Assembly: GCA_030039655.1 (NCBI GenBank)
Contig: JASHVC010000396.1
Location: forward strand, 1-10,068
DNA length: 10,068 bases
Direction of reading: 5' to 3'
Source: Xanthobacteraceae bacterium
GTDB taxonomy: Bacteria > Pseudomonadota > Alphaproteobacteria > Rhizobiales > Xanthobacteraceae
A program made the position numbers and the translations under genes. The notes beneath the pieces are model-generated. The model did no database searches. It had not been told where the DNA came from and was given only the letters and a program-made list of their open reading frames with translations. Positions 1 through 5,787 of the stretch are shown piece by piece (positions within the stretch are counted from its first letter, which is position 1; each line of letters begins with the position of its first letter).

Positions 1-5
1 CGCAG

Positions 6-82
6 CGAAGCAATCCAGGGCGGCTGGTGATTACGACGGGGCTGGCCTGGATTGCTTCGTCGCTACGCTCCTCGCAATGACG
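6..82. repeat. Palindromic repeat element A, cut by the window edge
   Basis: A 14-bp inverted pair, CGAAGCAATCCAGG at 6-19 and its exact complement at 46-59, encloses a 26-base non-repeated centre. It is followed by the terminal motif CTCGCAATGACG at 71-82. The matching left terminus would lie before base 1, so the copy is incomplete here. The same arms and terminus recur in element B. From memory, repeats of this kind are dispersed in Bradyrhizobium-like genomes; that was not checked. No coding potential is seen. Confidence 0.8.
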
Positions 83-119
83 AAGTCGATGTTGAGCTTG
101 CGCTCCTCGCAATGACGAA
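66..119. repeat. Tandem duplication of the element-A terminus, 35-bp period
   Basis: The 19-base string CGCTCCTCGCAATGACGAA occurs exactly at 66-84 and again at 101-119, so the end of element A has been duplicated with a 35-base period. The 16 bases in between (85-100) are not repeated. This may be a decayed fragment of a further repeat copy or a slippage product. Confidence 0.8.
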
Positions 120-133
120 CGCGCCGCGACGTG

Positions 134-265
134 CGTCATTGCGAGCCAACGGACCCGCGCGAAGTCGCGCGGTCCGATGACAGGCTCCGCGAAGCAATCC
201 AGGGCGGCTTGCCAAACGGAGAGGCTGCACTGGATTGCTTCGTCACTTCACTCCTCGCAATGACG
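134..265. repeat. Palindromic repeat element B, complete copy
   Basis: This 132-bp unit has perfect 12-bp inverted termini (CGTCATTGCGAG at 134-145, complement at 254-265). It contains a second perfect 13-bp inverted pair (CGAAGCAATCCAG at 190-202, complement at 230-242) and an inner GC-rich hairpin at 151-175 with arms GGAC(C)CGCGCG / CGCGCGGTCC, one bulged C and an AAGT loop. It ends 13 bp beyond the stop codon of the dehydrogenase gene. On the minus strand its stems could therefore slow or end transcription, or protect the 3' end of the hyu transcript; there is no T-run, so that is inference. No open reading frame of note lies inside. Confidence 0.85.
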
Positions 266-278
266 CTAGAACGCGACC

Positions 279-1166
279 TCAACCGGAGTTGGTTTTATTG
301 CCGTTGATCACATCGTAAATGTTGCAGGCAATGCCCGTCGCCTCATAGCCATCCTGACCTCTCGCCTGCGCGATAGCAAACATTTGGTGGGCGAGGCCGA
401 CAAACGGCATCGGGACCTCCATGTTGCGCGCCATATCGAGCCCGAAGCCAACGTCCTTTGGCATCCAGGACTTGCGCGCCTTGAACTTGCGGCTCACCAA
501 AATTTCCATGATGCGCCGGGTCGCCACCGAATCCTGCTGAGAGTTCTTGATAATGGCCTGGAAGGTGGAGTCGTCGAGACCGCCCTTCTTGAGCCAACAG
601 CAGATTTCAACAAGGCTCAGGTGTTGGACAGCGGCCAACATCGCCATAGCGTTCTTCACAAGCTTGGCGTTGCCGAGTTCGCCGACGTGAAGAATTGATT
701 TGCCCATCGCCTTGAATATCGGCTGATGCTCGTCGAACAACGCCTTGGAGCCCGAAAGCCAAAGCGCCAGCTCACCGGCCGCCGCGACCTCCTCGACGCC
801 TCCGGCCGAAGCGTCGACCACGGTCCAGCCCTTTTTGTTGAGCTCACCACTAACGCTGACGATGGTCTCTTTATCGATGCTGCTAAAATCGATCCACACC
901 TTGGCGCCGGCGGTCGCTTCGGCGAGCCCACCCTTGCCGAGGGCGACGACCCTGACTGCCTCGTTGTTCGGCAACATCGAGAGCACGAGCTCGCACGATT
1001 CGGCCACTGCTTTGGGCGAGTCCTTGAATTGTGCGCCTTCGCCCTCCAGTCCCTTGGCCTGCTCACGCCTCAGATCGTTCACGACCAGACGATAGCCGGC
1101 CTTGATCAGGTTGGCCGCCATGCCACTGCCCATGCCGCCAGTGCCGATGAAACCTACGGTCTTCAT
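279..1166 (-). CDS. NAD(P)-dependent beta-hydroxyacid dehydrogenase (3-hydroxyisobutyrate dehydrogenase family)
   Basis: A 295-residue cytoplasmic oxidoreductase of the 3-hydroxyisobutyrate dehydrogenase family, the usual length. Residues 1-160 form the Rossmann domain with GTGGMG at 8-13 and Asp31 at the end of strand beta2, which favours NAD over NADP. The all-helical domain follows. The family's catalytic lysine is probably Lys168, with Asn172 four residues on, as in the K-x-x-x-N pair of the superfamily. Two motifs are unusual: the substrate loop DAPVSGG reads DASAGG at 118-123, and the glycine loop before Lys168 seems about three residues short. The substrate is therefore probably not hydroxyisobutyrate, and I cannot name it. 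The ATG at 1166 is chosen because AGGAGGTG lies 6 bases upstream, overlapping the stop of the hyuB-like gene; the 12-base gap implies translational coupling and a shared pathway. Hand-counted GC (about 50% at 661-720 and 841-900) is below that of hyuB. Confidence 0.9.
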   Translation of the reverse strand: MKTVGFIGTGGMGSGMAANLIKAGYRLVVNDLRREQAKGLEGEGAQFKDSPKAVAESCELVLSMLPNNEAVRVVALGKGGLAEATAGAKVWIDFSSIDKETIVSVSGELNKKGWTVVDASAGGVEEVAAAGELALWLSGSKALFDEHQPIFKAMGKSILHVGELGNAKLVKNAMAMLAAVQHLSLVEICCWLKKGGLDDSTFQAIIKNSQQDSVATRRIMEILVSRKFKARKSWMPKDVGFGLDMARNMEVPMPFVGLAHQMFAIAQARGQDGYEATGIACNIYDVINGNKTNSG

Positions 1167-1172
1167 GCCTCA

Positions 1173-1180
1173 CACCTCCT
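1173..1180 (-). promoter_or_regulatory. Strong ribosome binding site overlapping the upstream stop codon
   Basis: On the minus strand AGGAGGTG lies 6 bases before the ATG of the dehydrogenase and shares two bases with the TAG stop (1179-1181) of the hyuB-like gene. This fixes the start of the dehydrogenase and suggests re-initiation by ribosomes finishing hyuB. Confidence 0.85.
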
Positions 1181-2912
1181 AGATCGTCACCTTGGAGCGC
1201 CTTGCCCGCGTCGCCGCCGCGTCCACGACGAAATTGCTCCCCTCGCGCTTAAGCACCACGCTGTAGTCGCGCTCCGCCGCCTCCGGCGAAACTAGGCCTT
1301 CGCGTACGTCGGCGAGCACGCGATCGGCCGGCCGCGCCAGCGGATCGCCGTACCCGCCGCCGCCCGGTGTATCGAGGCGGAAGATGTCGCCCTCCTTCAG
1401 CGGATAGTCGGCGTAACGAGTCGGCAGGCGCTTGGCCCGATCAGTCTCGGGATTGATCCAGATGTCGCCCGGGCGGCCGTCGCGGCCGCCCTCCATGCCG
1501 TGCGGCGGAATGATGTGCTTCATGGAGCGGATGGAAAAACGCGCCTCGGCGAGGTTGAGATATTCGCGGCGCACGCCGAGCCCGCCGCGAAACTGCCCCG
1601 GCCCGCCGGAGTCGCGAATGAGCTCGAAGCGAACCAGCCGCGTCGGGAATTCGCTTTCGATGATCTCGATGGGCGCGATCTTGGCGTTGCTCTGATTGAC
1701 GGTAGTGACTGACGCGCCGTCCTTGCTGGCGCGCGCGCCGCCACCGCCGGCAATGATCTCGTATTGCACATAGCCCTGCCCGGCCGACGTGCTGCGGCCG
1801 CCGATGACGATGGAGCGGCTGCCGCTACCATCCGCGCGCACTTTGCCAGGTACGATCGGCGCCAGCGCGGCGAACAGAGCATCGACCAGCGCGTGGACCG
1901 TCGGATTGTAGGTGTTGACCGGCGCCGGGAAGCGCGGATTGAGCACGCTGCCCTCGCGCGCCGCAATGCTGAAGGCGCGAAGGAGTCCACTCGACACGTA
2001 CATATGCGGATCGATCATGGAGATAAGCGCATAGGCGCAGGCGGCCTGCACCAGCGGCGGGCGAATGTTGGCCGGCCCGCGGGTCTGATCGGCGGAGCCG
2101 GTGAAATCGAAGTTCAGTTTGTCGCCGCGCTTCTCTGCTACCACATGGATGCGCACCGGCTTTTCCAGCTCGATGCCGTCGTCGTCGACGAAGCGCTCGG
2201 CCTCGTAGCGGCCGTCCGCCCATTCGGCGATGGCGGCGCGCACCCGCGCCTCGCCGATCTCGAACAAGCGGGCGAAGCTCGCCAGCACTTTATCCTCGCC
2301 GTATTTGGCCACGAGCTCCTGCACGCGCCGTTCGCCGAGCCGGTCGGCGCCAAGCTGGCCGCGGATATCGCCGAGCACGAGTTCGGGCGTGCGGCTATTG
2401 GCGGCGACGATGCGCTCGATGTCGGTGTTCGGTTCGAAGCGGTGCTGATAGCGCACGGCGGGCAGATGCAGGCCTTCGTTGAAAGTCTCGCGCGCCTGGC
2501 CCGAACAGCTTCCTGGAACAGGGCCGCCGATGTCGCCCTTGTGCGCGATCGAGCCGCAGAACCCGAACAGGGCGCCGTCGATGAACACCGGAGTGAGCAC
2601 GCACATGTCGGGCGCGTGCGGACTGCCGCCCTGATACGGGTGATTGATGAGAAACGCATCGCCCTCGGCGATCTCGCCACCGAATTCCTCGAGCACGGCG
2701 CCGCAGCAGGCGGGAAACGCGCCGATATGCAGCGGCAGCACCACGTGCTGCGAGACCACCTCGCCTCCCGCATTCATCAGCGCGCACGAAGCGTCCTGGG
2801 ATTCGCGTACGATGGTGGAGAAGCCGGTACGAAACAGCGAGTTCTGCATTTCCTGCACGATGCCGGAGAGGCTCGCTTTGATGACTTCAAGATCGACGGC
2901 GTCGATGGGCAT
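1179..2912 (-). CDS. hyuB: Hydantoinase B/oxoprolinase family subunit
   Basis: A 577-residue protein from ATG 2912, within the usual size of the HyuB family (N-methylhydantoinase B, 5-oxoprolinase C-terminal part, caprolactamase beta, ketone carboxylase subunits). HyuB works with the ATP-using HyuA to open cyclic amides or, in relatives, to carboxylate ketones. Numbering from the GTG at 2921, three residues earlier, the opening PIDAVDLEVIK is typical and the probable metal ligands His102, Asp105 and His127 sit in GGSPHAPD and AHKGDIGG. The C-terminal TPGGGGYGDPLARP signature is intact. The family's NDPY and AHHAD read NHPY and AHKGD here. ATG 2912 is preferred over GTG 2921 because a weak GAGTGAAG precedes it; the GTG has no visible ribosome site. 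The gene is followed by the coupled dehydrogenase and preceded by the GIY-YIG module that separates it from hyuA. The substrate is unknown. Confidence 0.92.
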   Translation of the reverse strand: MPIDAVDLEVIKASLSGIVQEMQNSLFRTGFSTIVRESQDASCALMNAGGEVVSQHVVLPLHIGAFPACCGAVLEEFGGEIAEGDAFLINHPYQGGSPHAPDMCVLTPVFIDGALFGFCGSIAHKGDIGGPVPGSCSGQARETFNEGLHLPAVRYQHRFEPNTDIERIVAANSRTPELVLGDIRGQLGADRLGERRVQELVAKYGEDKVLASFARLFEIGEARVRAAIAEWADGRYEAERFVDDDGIELEKPVRIHVVAEKRGDKLNFDFTGSADQTRGPANIRPPLVQAACAYALISMIDPHMYVSSGLLRAFSIAAREGSVLNPRFPAPVNTYNPTVHALVDALFAALAPIVPGKVRADGSGSRSIVIGGRSTSAGQGYVQYEIIAGGGGARASKDGASVTTVNQSNAKIAPIEIIESEFPTRLVRFELIRDSGGPGQFRGGLGVRREYLNLAEARFSIRSMKHIIPPHGMEGGRDGRPGDIWINPETDRAKRLPTRYADYPLKEGDIFRLDTPGGGGYGDPLARPADRVLADVREGLVSPEAAERDYSVVLKREGSNFVVDAAATRARRSKVTI

Positions 2913-2934
2913 ACGCTTCACTCATTTGCTATAT

Positions 2935-2966
2935 TGTCATCATCCGCGAAGGCGGATGATCCAGTA
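2935..2966 (+). repeat. Left inverted hairpin repeat of the GIY-YIG module
   Basis: The 32 bases contain a 9-bp perfect stem, ATCATCCGC (2939-2947) and GCGGATGAT (2952-2960), around the loop GAAG, then the tail CCAGTA. The whole is the reverse complement of 3290-3321 at 30 of 32 positions. It lies 17 bases before the nuclease ATG and may contribute to its expression. Confidence 0.9.
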
Positions 2967-2983
2967 CTCGCTGAGCTTCGAGC

Positions 2984-3286
2984 ATGAGTGCTGAACGCTA
3001 TTATTGGGTCTACATTCTCGCGAGCAAGCTCGGCGGGACGCTCTACATCGGGATGACAAACGACTTGGTCCGCCGAGTCTATGAGCATCGGACGGGAATC
3101 GTGCGAGGCTTCACCAAACAACATGAAATCCATCGCTTGGTTTACTTCGAGCCGCACACGGACGTTGAAGCCGCGATTCACAGGGAGAAGCGGCTGAAAA
3201 GATGGAATCGAGCATGGAAGGTGAGATTAATTGAGGAACTGAACCCCAACTGGGATGATCTTTATCCACAAATCTCCAGCCCTTGA
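2984..3286 (+). CDS. Small GIY-YIG family nuclease
   Basis: A 100-residue stand-alone GIY-YIG domain protein of the UPF0213/YhbQ-like type. The family's first motif appears as VYI (residues 9-11) and the second as YIG (21-23). The likely catalytic arginine is Arg30 (or Arg31), with His35, and the metal-binding glutamate is Glu68 in the motif HREKRLKRWNRAWK. All the residues expected of an active nuclease are present. There is no membrane segment or DNA-binding extension. The ATG at 2984 is the only good start and has just a weak GAG upstream. The gene is read against the hyu operon, sits between two inverted hairpin repeats, and has lower GC than its neighbours (52-53% and 47% in hand-counted stretches), all pointing to transfer. 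The cellular role of such small GIY-YIG proteins is poorly known; action on the bracketing hairpins is a hypothesis. Confidence 0.9.
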   Translation: MSAERYYWVYILASKLGGTLYIGMTNDLVRRVYEHRTGIVRGFTKQHEIHRLVYFEPHTDVEAAIHREKRLKRWNRAWKVRLIEELNPNWDDLYPQISSP

Positions 3287-3289
3287 GAT

Positions 3290-3321
3290 TACTGGATCGT
3301 CCGCCTTCGCGGACGATGACA
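3290..3321 (-). repeat. Right inverted hairpin repeat of the GIY-YIG module
   Basis: The stem ATCGTCCGC (3296-3304) and GCGGACGAT (3309-3317) encloses the loop CTTC. It matches the left repeat in inverted orientation except for one stem base pair, which is A-T in the left copy and G-C here. It begins 3 bases after the nuclease stop and ends 10 bases before the hyuA stop triplet. Confidence 0.9.
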
Positions 3322-3331
3322 GACAGCGTGC

Positions 3332-5386
3332 TCACTTCTCCTCCGTCACGATCAAATTCTTCCACTCGTCGATGCTCGCAACCTGGCCGGCGCAGATGAC
3401 CGTCGTGCAGTCGAACTGATCGAGGATCGCCGGCCCGCGCAAGGTCAGTCCCACGTCGAGCTTCTCGCGCTGATAGACCGGACAGGAAATCGTTTTACCG
3501 TCGAAACGCACTTGCCGCGTTTCGCGCAGCGCATCGGAAAGCTTCGGGCCTTGCAGTGCGTATTTCGGCATCGAGACTGCTGGCACCAGGCCAACACCGC
3601 GGACCCGATAGGACACGACCTCGACGGGCTCCTCCGGCGCGCTGTGGCCGAACTGGCGTTTGTGTTCCAGGTCGAATTCCTTGCGCAAGTAGACGAGCGC
3701 CGCCGTCTGATCCGCCGTGCACGACATAGTGATCTCATAACCCTGCCCAGCGTAGCGCATGTCGAGCGCGCGCTCGATGCGAATGTCTTTCTCGCCGAAG
3801 CCGTCGCGTTGTAGATCTTCGCGCGCCTGTGTCTCCAGCTGCGTAAATACCGCCTCCACGTCGCTCGACGAGAGCTCGCCGATCGGCGTCATGCGCGAAC
3901 GGATGTAATCGTGCTTGACGTCGGACATGAGCAGACCGATGGCGGAAAACACGCCCGGATAGAGCGGCACGATCACGCCGGCCATACCGAGATCGCGCGC
4001 CATGCGCGCGGCGTGCAGCGGCCCGGCACCGCCGAACGCCAGCAGAAAGAAATCGCGCAAATCGTGGCCGCGCATGGTGGAGATAGCCTTGATGGCCTCC
4101 TCCATTTTCACGTCGATGATGCGGATGATGCCTTCGGCCGCCGCCAGACTGTCGAGCGAAAGGTCTTTCGCCACGCGCGCCATCGCGTGCTCGGCCTTGG
4201 CGCGGTCGAGCCGCATGCGGCCGCCGAGAAAATTATCGGCGCTCAGATAGCCCAGCAGCAGATTGCAGTCGGTGACCGTGACCACCTCGCCGCCACGGCC
4301 GTAGCAGCAGGGCCCCGGCACCGCGCCGGCGCTTTGCGGTCCGACTTCGAGGACACCGAAGCGATCGACGCGGGCGATAGTGCCGCCGCCGGCACTCACC
4401 GTGTTGATGTCCATCATCGGCACGGCGAGATCGCGCCCCTCGATCTTGCCGCGGCTGGAAAAGATCGGCTCGCTGTCCTTGATCAGCGCCACGTCACAGG
4501 ACGTGCCGCCCATATCGAAGGTGATGAGATTGACGAAGCCGCCCATGCGGCTCGCCGAGACGCCGGCAGTGACGCCACCGGCAGGCCCAGAGAGAACTGT
4601 CGTGACCGCCGTCCGCGCTGCTTCAGCGAAGGTCGACATGCCGCCGTTCGACTGCATGATGTATTTCTGTCGGGTGGCGACTCCGGCATCGCCGAGGCGG
4701 CGATCGAGATTTGCGACATAGCGCGCCAGGATTGGCTGCAGATAGGCATTGATGACCGTCGTGCTCAGCCGGTAGTACTCGCGGATCTGCGGCAGAATTT
4801 CCGAAGACAGCGAGACATTGCAGCCGGGCATTTCCTCCTTGGCGATCTCTCCCAGCCGCGCTTCGTGCTGCGGGTGAAGAAACGAGAATAGGAGGCAGAC
4901 AGCGAGTGACTCGATCTCTTGTATCTTGAGGCCGCGCAAGGTGGTGCGTAGTGCTGCTTCATCAAGCGGCACGAGCACATTGCCGCGGAAATCGACGCGC
5001 TCGCGCACCTCGCCGGTGAGGCTCGGCGGCACGAGCGGCACCGGCTTGTCGTACATAACGTCGAAGATCGCGGTGCCGTACGGGCGCGCCTGTTCTGCTA
5101 CCTCATAGATGCCGCGGAAGCCTTCGGTGACGAGAAGCCCGGTCCGCACCCCCTTCCCTTCCAGAAGCGCGTTGGTGCCGACCGTAGTACCGTGACAGAA
5201 AAAATTGACGCCGGCGGCGGGCACGCCCTGCGCGATTAGTCCCTCGATGCCCTGCAGGATGGCCCGTGACGGGTCATCGGGCGTCGACGGCACTTTGGTG
5301 ATGGAAACCGCGCCGGTTTCCTCGTTGAGATAGACGAAATCCGAGAACGTCCCACCCGTATCGACCGCAACTCGGTAGCGAGCCAT
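3332..5386 (-). CDS. hyuA: Hydantoinase A/oxoprolinase family ATPase subunit
   Basis: A 684-residue cytoplasmic protein, normal for HyuA (N-methylhydantoinase A, caprolactamase alpha, ketone carboxylase subunits). It has the ASKHA-type ATP-binding fold: phosphate-1 motif DTGGTFSD at 9-16, the family signature HGTTVGTNALLE at 65-76, SGPAGGV in the middle, and the second phosphate loop FDMGGTSCD at 290-298. The N-terminal region, central hydantoinase domain and C-terminal domain are all present without breaks. It should use ATP to activate a cyclic amide, lactam or ketone handed to or shared with HyuB. The ATG at 5386 places the first motif where the family has it, though only a weak GAGAG lies upstream. 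It is the first gene of the minus-strand cluster; the GIY-YIG module follows its TGA within 10 bases. Substrate undetermined: hydantoin, oxoproline, caprolactam and ketone pathways all remain possible. Confidence 0.93.
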   Translation of the reverse strand: MARYRVAVDTGGTFSDFVYLNEETGAVSITKVPSTPDDPSRAILQGIEGLIAQGVPAAGVNFFCHGTTVGTNALLEGKGVRTGLLVTEGFRGIYEVAEQARPYGTAIFDVMYDKPVPLVPPSLTGEVRERVDFRGNVLVPLDEAALRTTLRGLKIQEIESLAVCLLFSFLHPQHEARLGEIAKEEMPGCNVSLSSEILPQIREYYRLSTTVINAYLQPILARYVANLDRRLGDAGVATRQKYIMQSNGGMSTFAEAARTAVTTVLSGPAGGVTAGVSASRMGGFVNLITFDMGGTSCDVALIKDSEPIFSSRGKIEGRDLAVPMMDINTVSAGGGTIARVDRFGVLEVGPQSAGAVPGPCCYGRGGEVVTVTDCNLLLGYLSADNFLGGRMRLDRAKAEHAMARVAKDLSLDSLAAAEGIIRIIDVKMEEAIKAISTMRGHDLRDFFLLAFGGAGPLHAARMARDLGMAGVIVPLYPGVFSAIGLLMSDVKHDYIRSRMTPIGELSSSDVEAVFTQLETQAREDLQRDGFGEKDIRIERALDMRYAGQGYEITMSCTADQTAALVYLRKEFDLEHKRQFGHSAPEEPVEVVSYRVRGVGLVPAVSMPKYALQGPKLSDALRETRQVRFDGKTISCPVYQREKLDVGLTLRGPAILDQFDCTTVICAGQVASIDEWKNLIVTEEK

Positions 5387-5424
5387 TCGTCGGCATCTCT
5401 CAAGGCAAACCTATCCTGCGCGAT

Positions 5425-5444
5425 GCGAAATGCCCCGGTTTCGC
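5425..5444. promoter_or_regulatory. Operator-like inverted repeat upstream of hyuA
   Basis: GCGAAA (5425-5430) and TTTCGC (5439-5444) form a 6-bp inverted repeat with an 8-base spacer, 39 bases before the hyuA ATG. The position suits a repressor site for a substrate-induced catabolic operon. No regulator gene is in the window and the arms are short, so this is weak. Confidence 0.3.
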
Positions 5445-5538
5445 GGCCCGTGACAAGGGGAAATTGGGCCAGGCTCAAGCGCATTAACGATTGAAACACG
5501 AGACCCACGAAAATGCCTTTCCCGTCAACCTGCGGTGA

Positions 5539-5564
5539 GGAACCTTTTTACGGAACCTGGCGTT
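5539..5564 (+). promoter_or_regulatory. Candidate EcfG (general stress response) promoter
   Basis: GGAAC at 5539-5543 and CGTT at 5561-5564 are separated by 17 bases, an exact match to the alphaproteobacterial EcfG/RpoE2 consensus GGAAC-N16/17-CGTT. It points toward the kinase gene, with a leader of roughly 210 bases. A second GGAACC lies at 5552-5557 but has no CGTT at the right distance. Confidence 0.5.
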
Positions 5565-5652
5565 TGCTAGCGATTGGCAAGGGCATACGGGCATTGCGGC
5601 TTCGGAATAGAGCGCTCTCCAAATCCGTCCAGATCCCAACGCCTTGGCGGCG

Positions 5653-5787
5653 ATGACCGCCGCAAAGCCATGCTTCCGGGCTAAATGGCTGTTAGTATCT
5701 TTTCGCGTCCTGAGTTGCGAGTTTGGTTTGCCGGGAGTGGTGCCCTTGAGCGTTCAAACTGATCCGCAGAGTGGACGTCGACAATGA
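5653..5787 (+). CDS. Possible 44-residue leader ORF overlapping the kinase start (ATGA)
   Basis: ATG 5653 opens a 44-codon frame that ends in TGA at 5785-5787, sharing the bases ATGA with the kinase start at 5784. The kinase itself has only a weak ribosome site (GAGTGG), so coupling to this frame would help explain its translation. The product begins MTAAKPCFRAKWLL and has no recognised domain; residues 12-20 are mildly hydrophobic. The ribosome site is weak too (GGCGG, 3 to 7 bases upstream). Its first 18 bases match the first 18 of the kinase gene at 14 positions. It could be a chance ORF; a pipeline would probably not call it. Confidence 0.3.
   Translation: MTAAKPCFRAKWLLVSFRVLSCEFGLPGVVPLSVQTDPQSGRRQ

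Larger units (their letters stand above)
2935..3321. mobile_element. Putative mobile module: GIY-YIG gene between inverted hairpin repeats
   Basis: A 387-bp unit made of a 32-bp left repeat (2935-2966), 17 bases, a GIY-YIG gene (2984-3286), 3 bases, and a 32-bp right repeat (3290-3321) in inverted orientation. It fills all but 23 or so bases of the gap between the hyuA stop and the hyuB start, on the opposite strand, in a place where hyuA and hyuB are usually adjacent. Its GC is near 50% by hand count against about 70% in nearby hyuB. No target-site duplication is visible. That it moves or moved is inferred from architecture; no transposase is present other than the nuclease itself. Confidence 0.6.
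5387..5783. other. Divergent intergenic region between hyuA and the hybrid kinase
   Basis: About 400 bases serve as the start region for both hyuA (minus) and the kinase gene (plus). They contain an inverted repeat close to hyuA (5425-5444), an EcfG-type promoter match toward the kinase (5539-5564), a small GGCGG/CCGCC hairpin at 5646-5661 and a 44-codon ORF (5653-5787). No recognised RNA gene or riboswitch is seen. Confidence 0.7.

Noticed and set aside
1..265. CRISPR array
   Set aside because: The repeats are palindromic, few, unequal in spacing, and have no regular unique spacers or cas genes.
1764..2987. Plus-strand ORF of 407 codons
   Set aside because: It is antisense to hyuB, its translation shows no family motif, and its composition (rich in Ala, Arg, His) is typical of a frame opposite a GC-rich gene.
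2918..3181. Minus-strand ORF of 87 codons in the GIY-YIG module
   Set aside because: It is antisense to the nuclease gene and runs through the left hairpin; no family resemblance.
2922..3331. Target-site duplication around the GIY-YIG module
   Set aside because: The flanks (TATAT on the left, GACAG on the right) show no matching direct repeat, so none is claimed.
3911..4891. Plus-strand ORF of 326 codons
   Set aside because: It lies wholly antisense to hyuA, whose ATP-binding motifs occupy the same bases; no recognisable domain.
5746..5757. TTGA-N4-TCAA palindrome as an FNR-family site upstream of the kinase
   Set aside because: The half-sites are two bases too close; the FNR family needs TTGA-N6-TCAA, so it is not a valid match.
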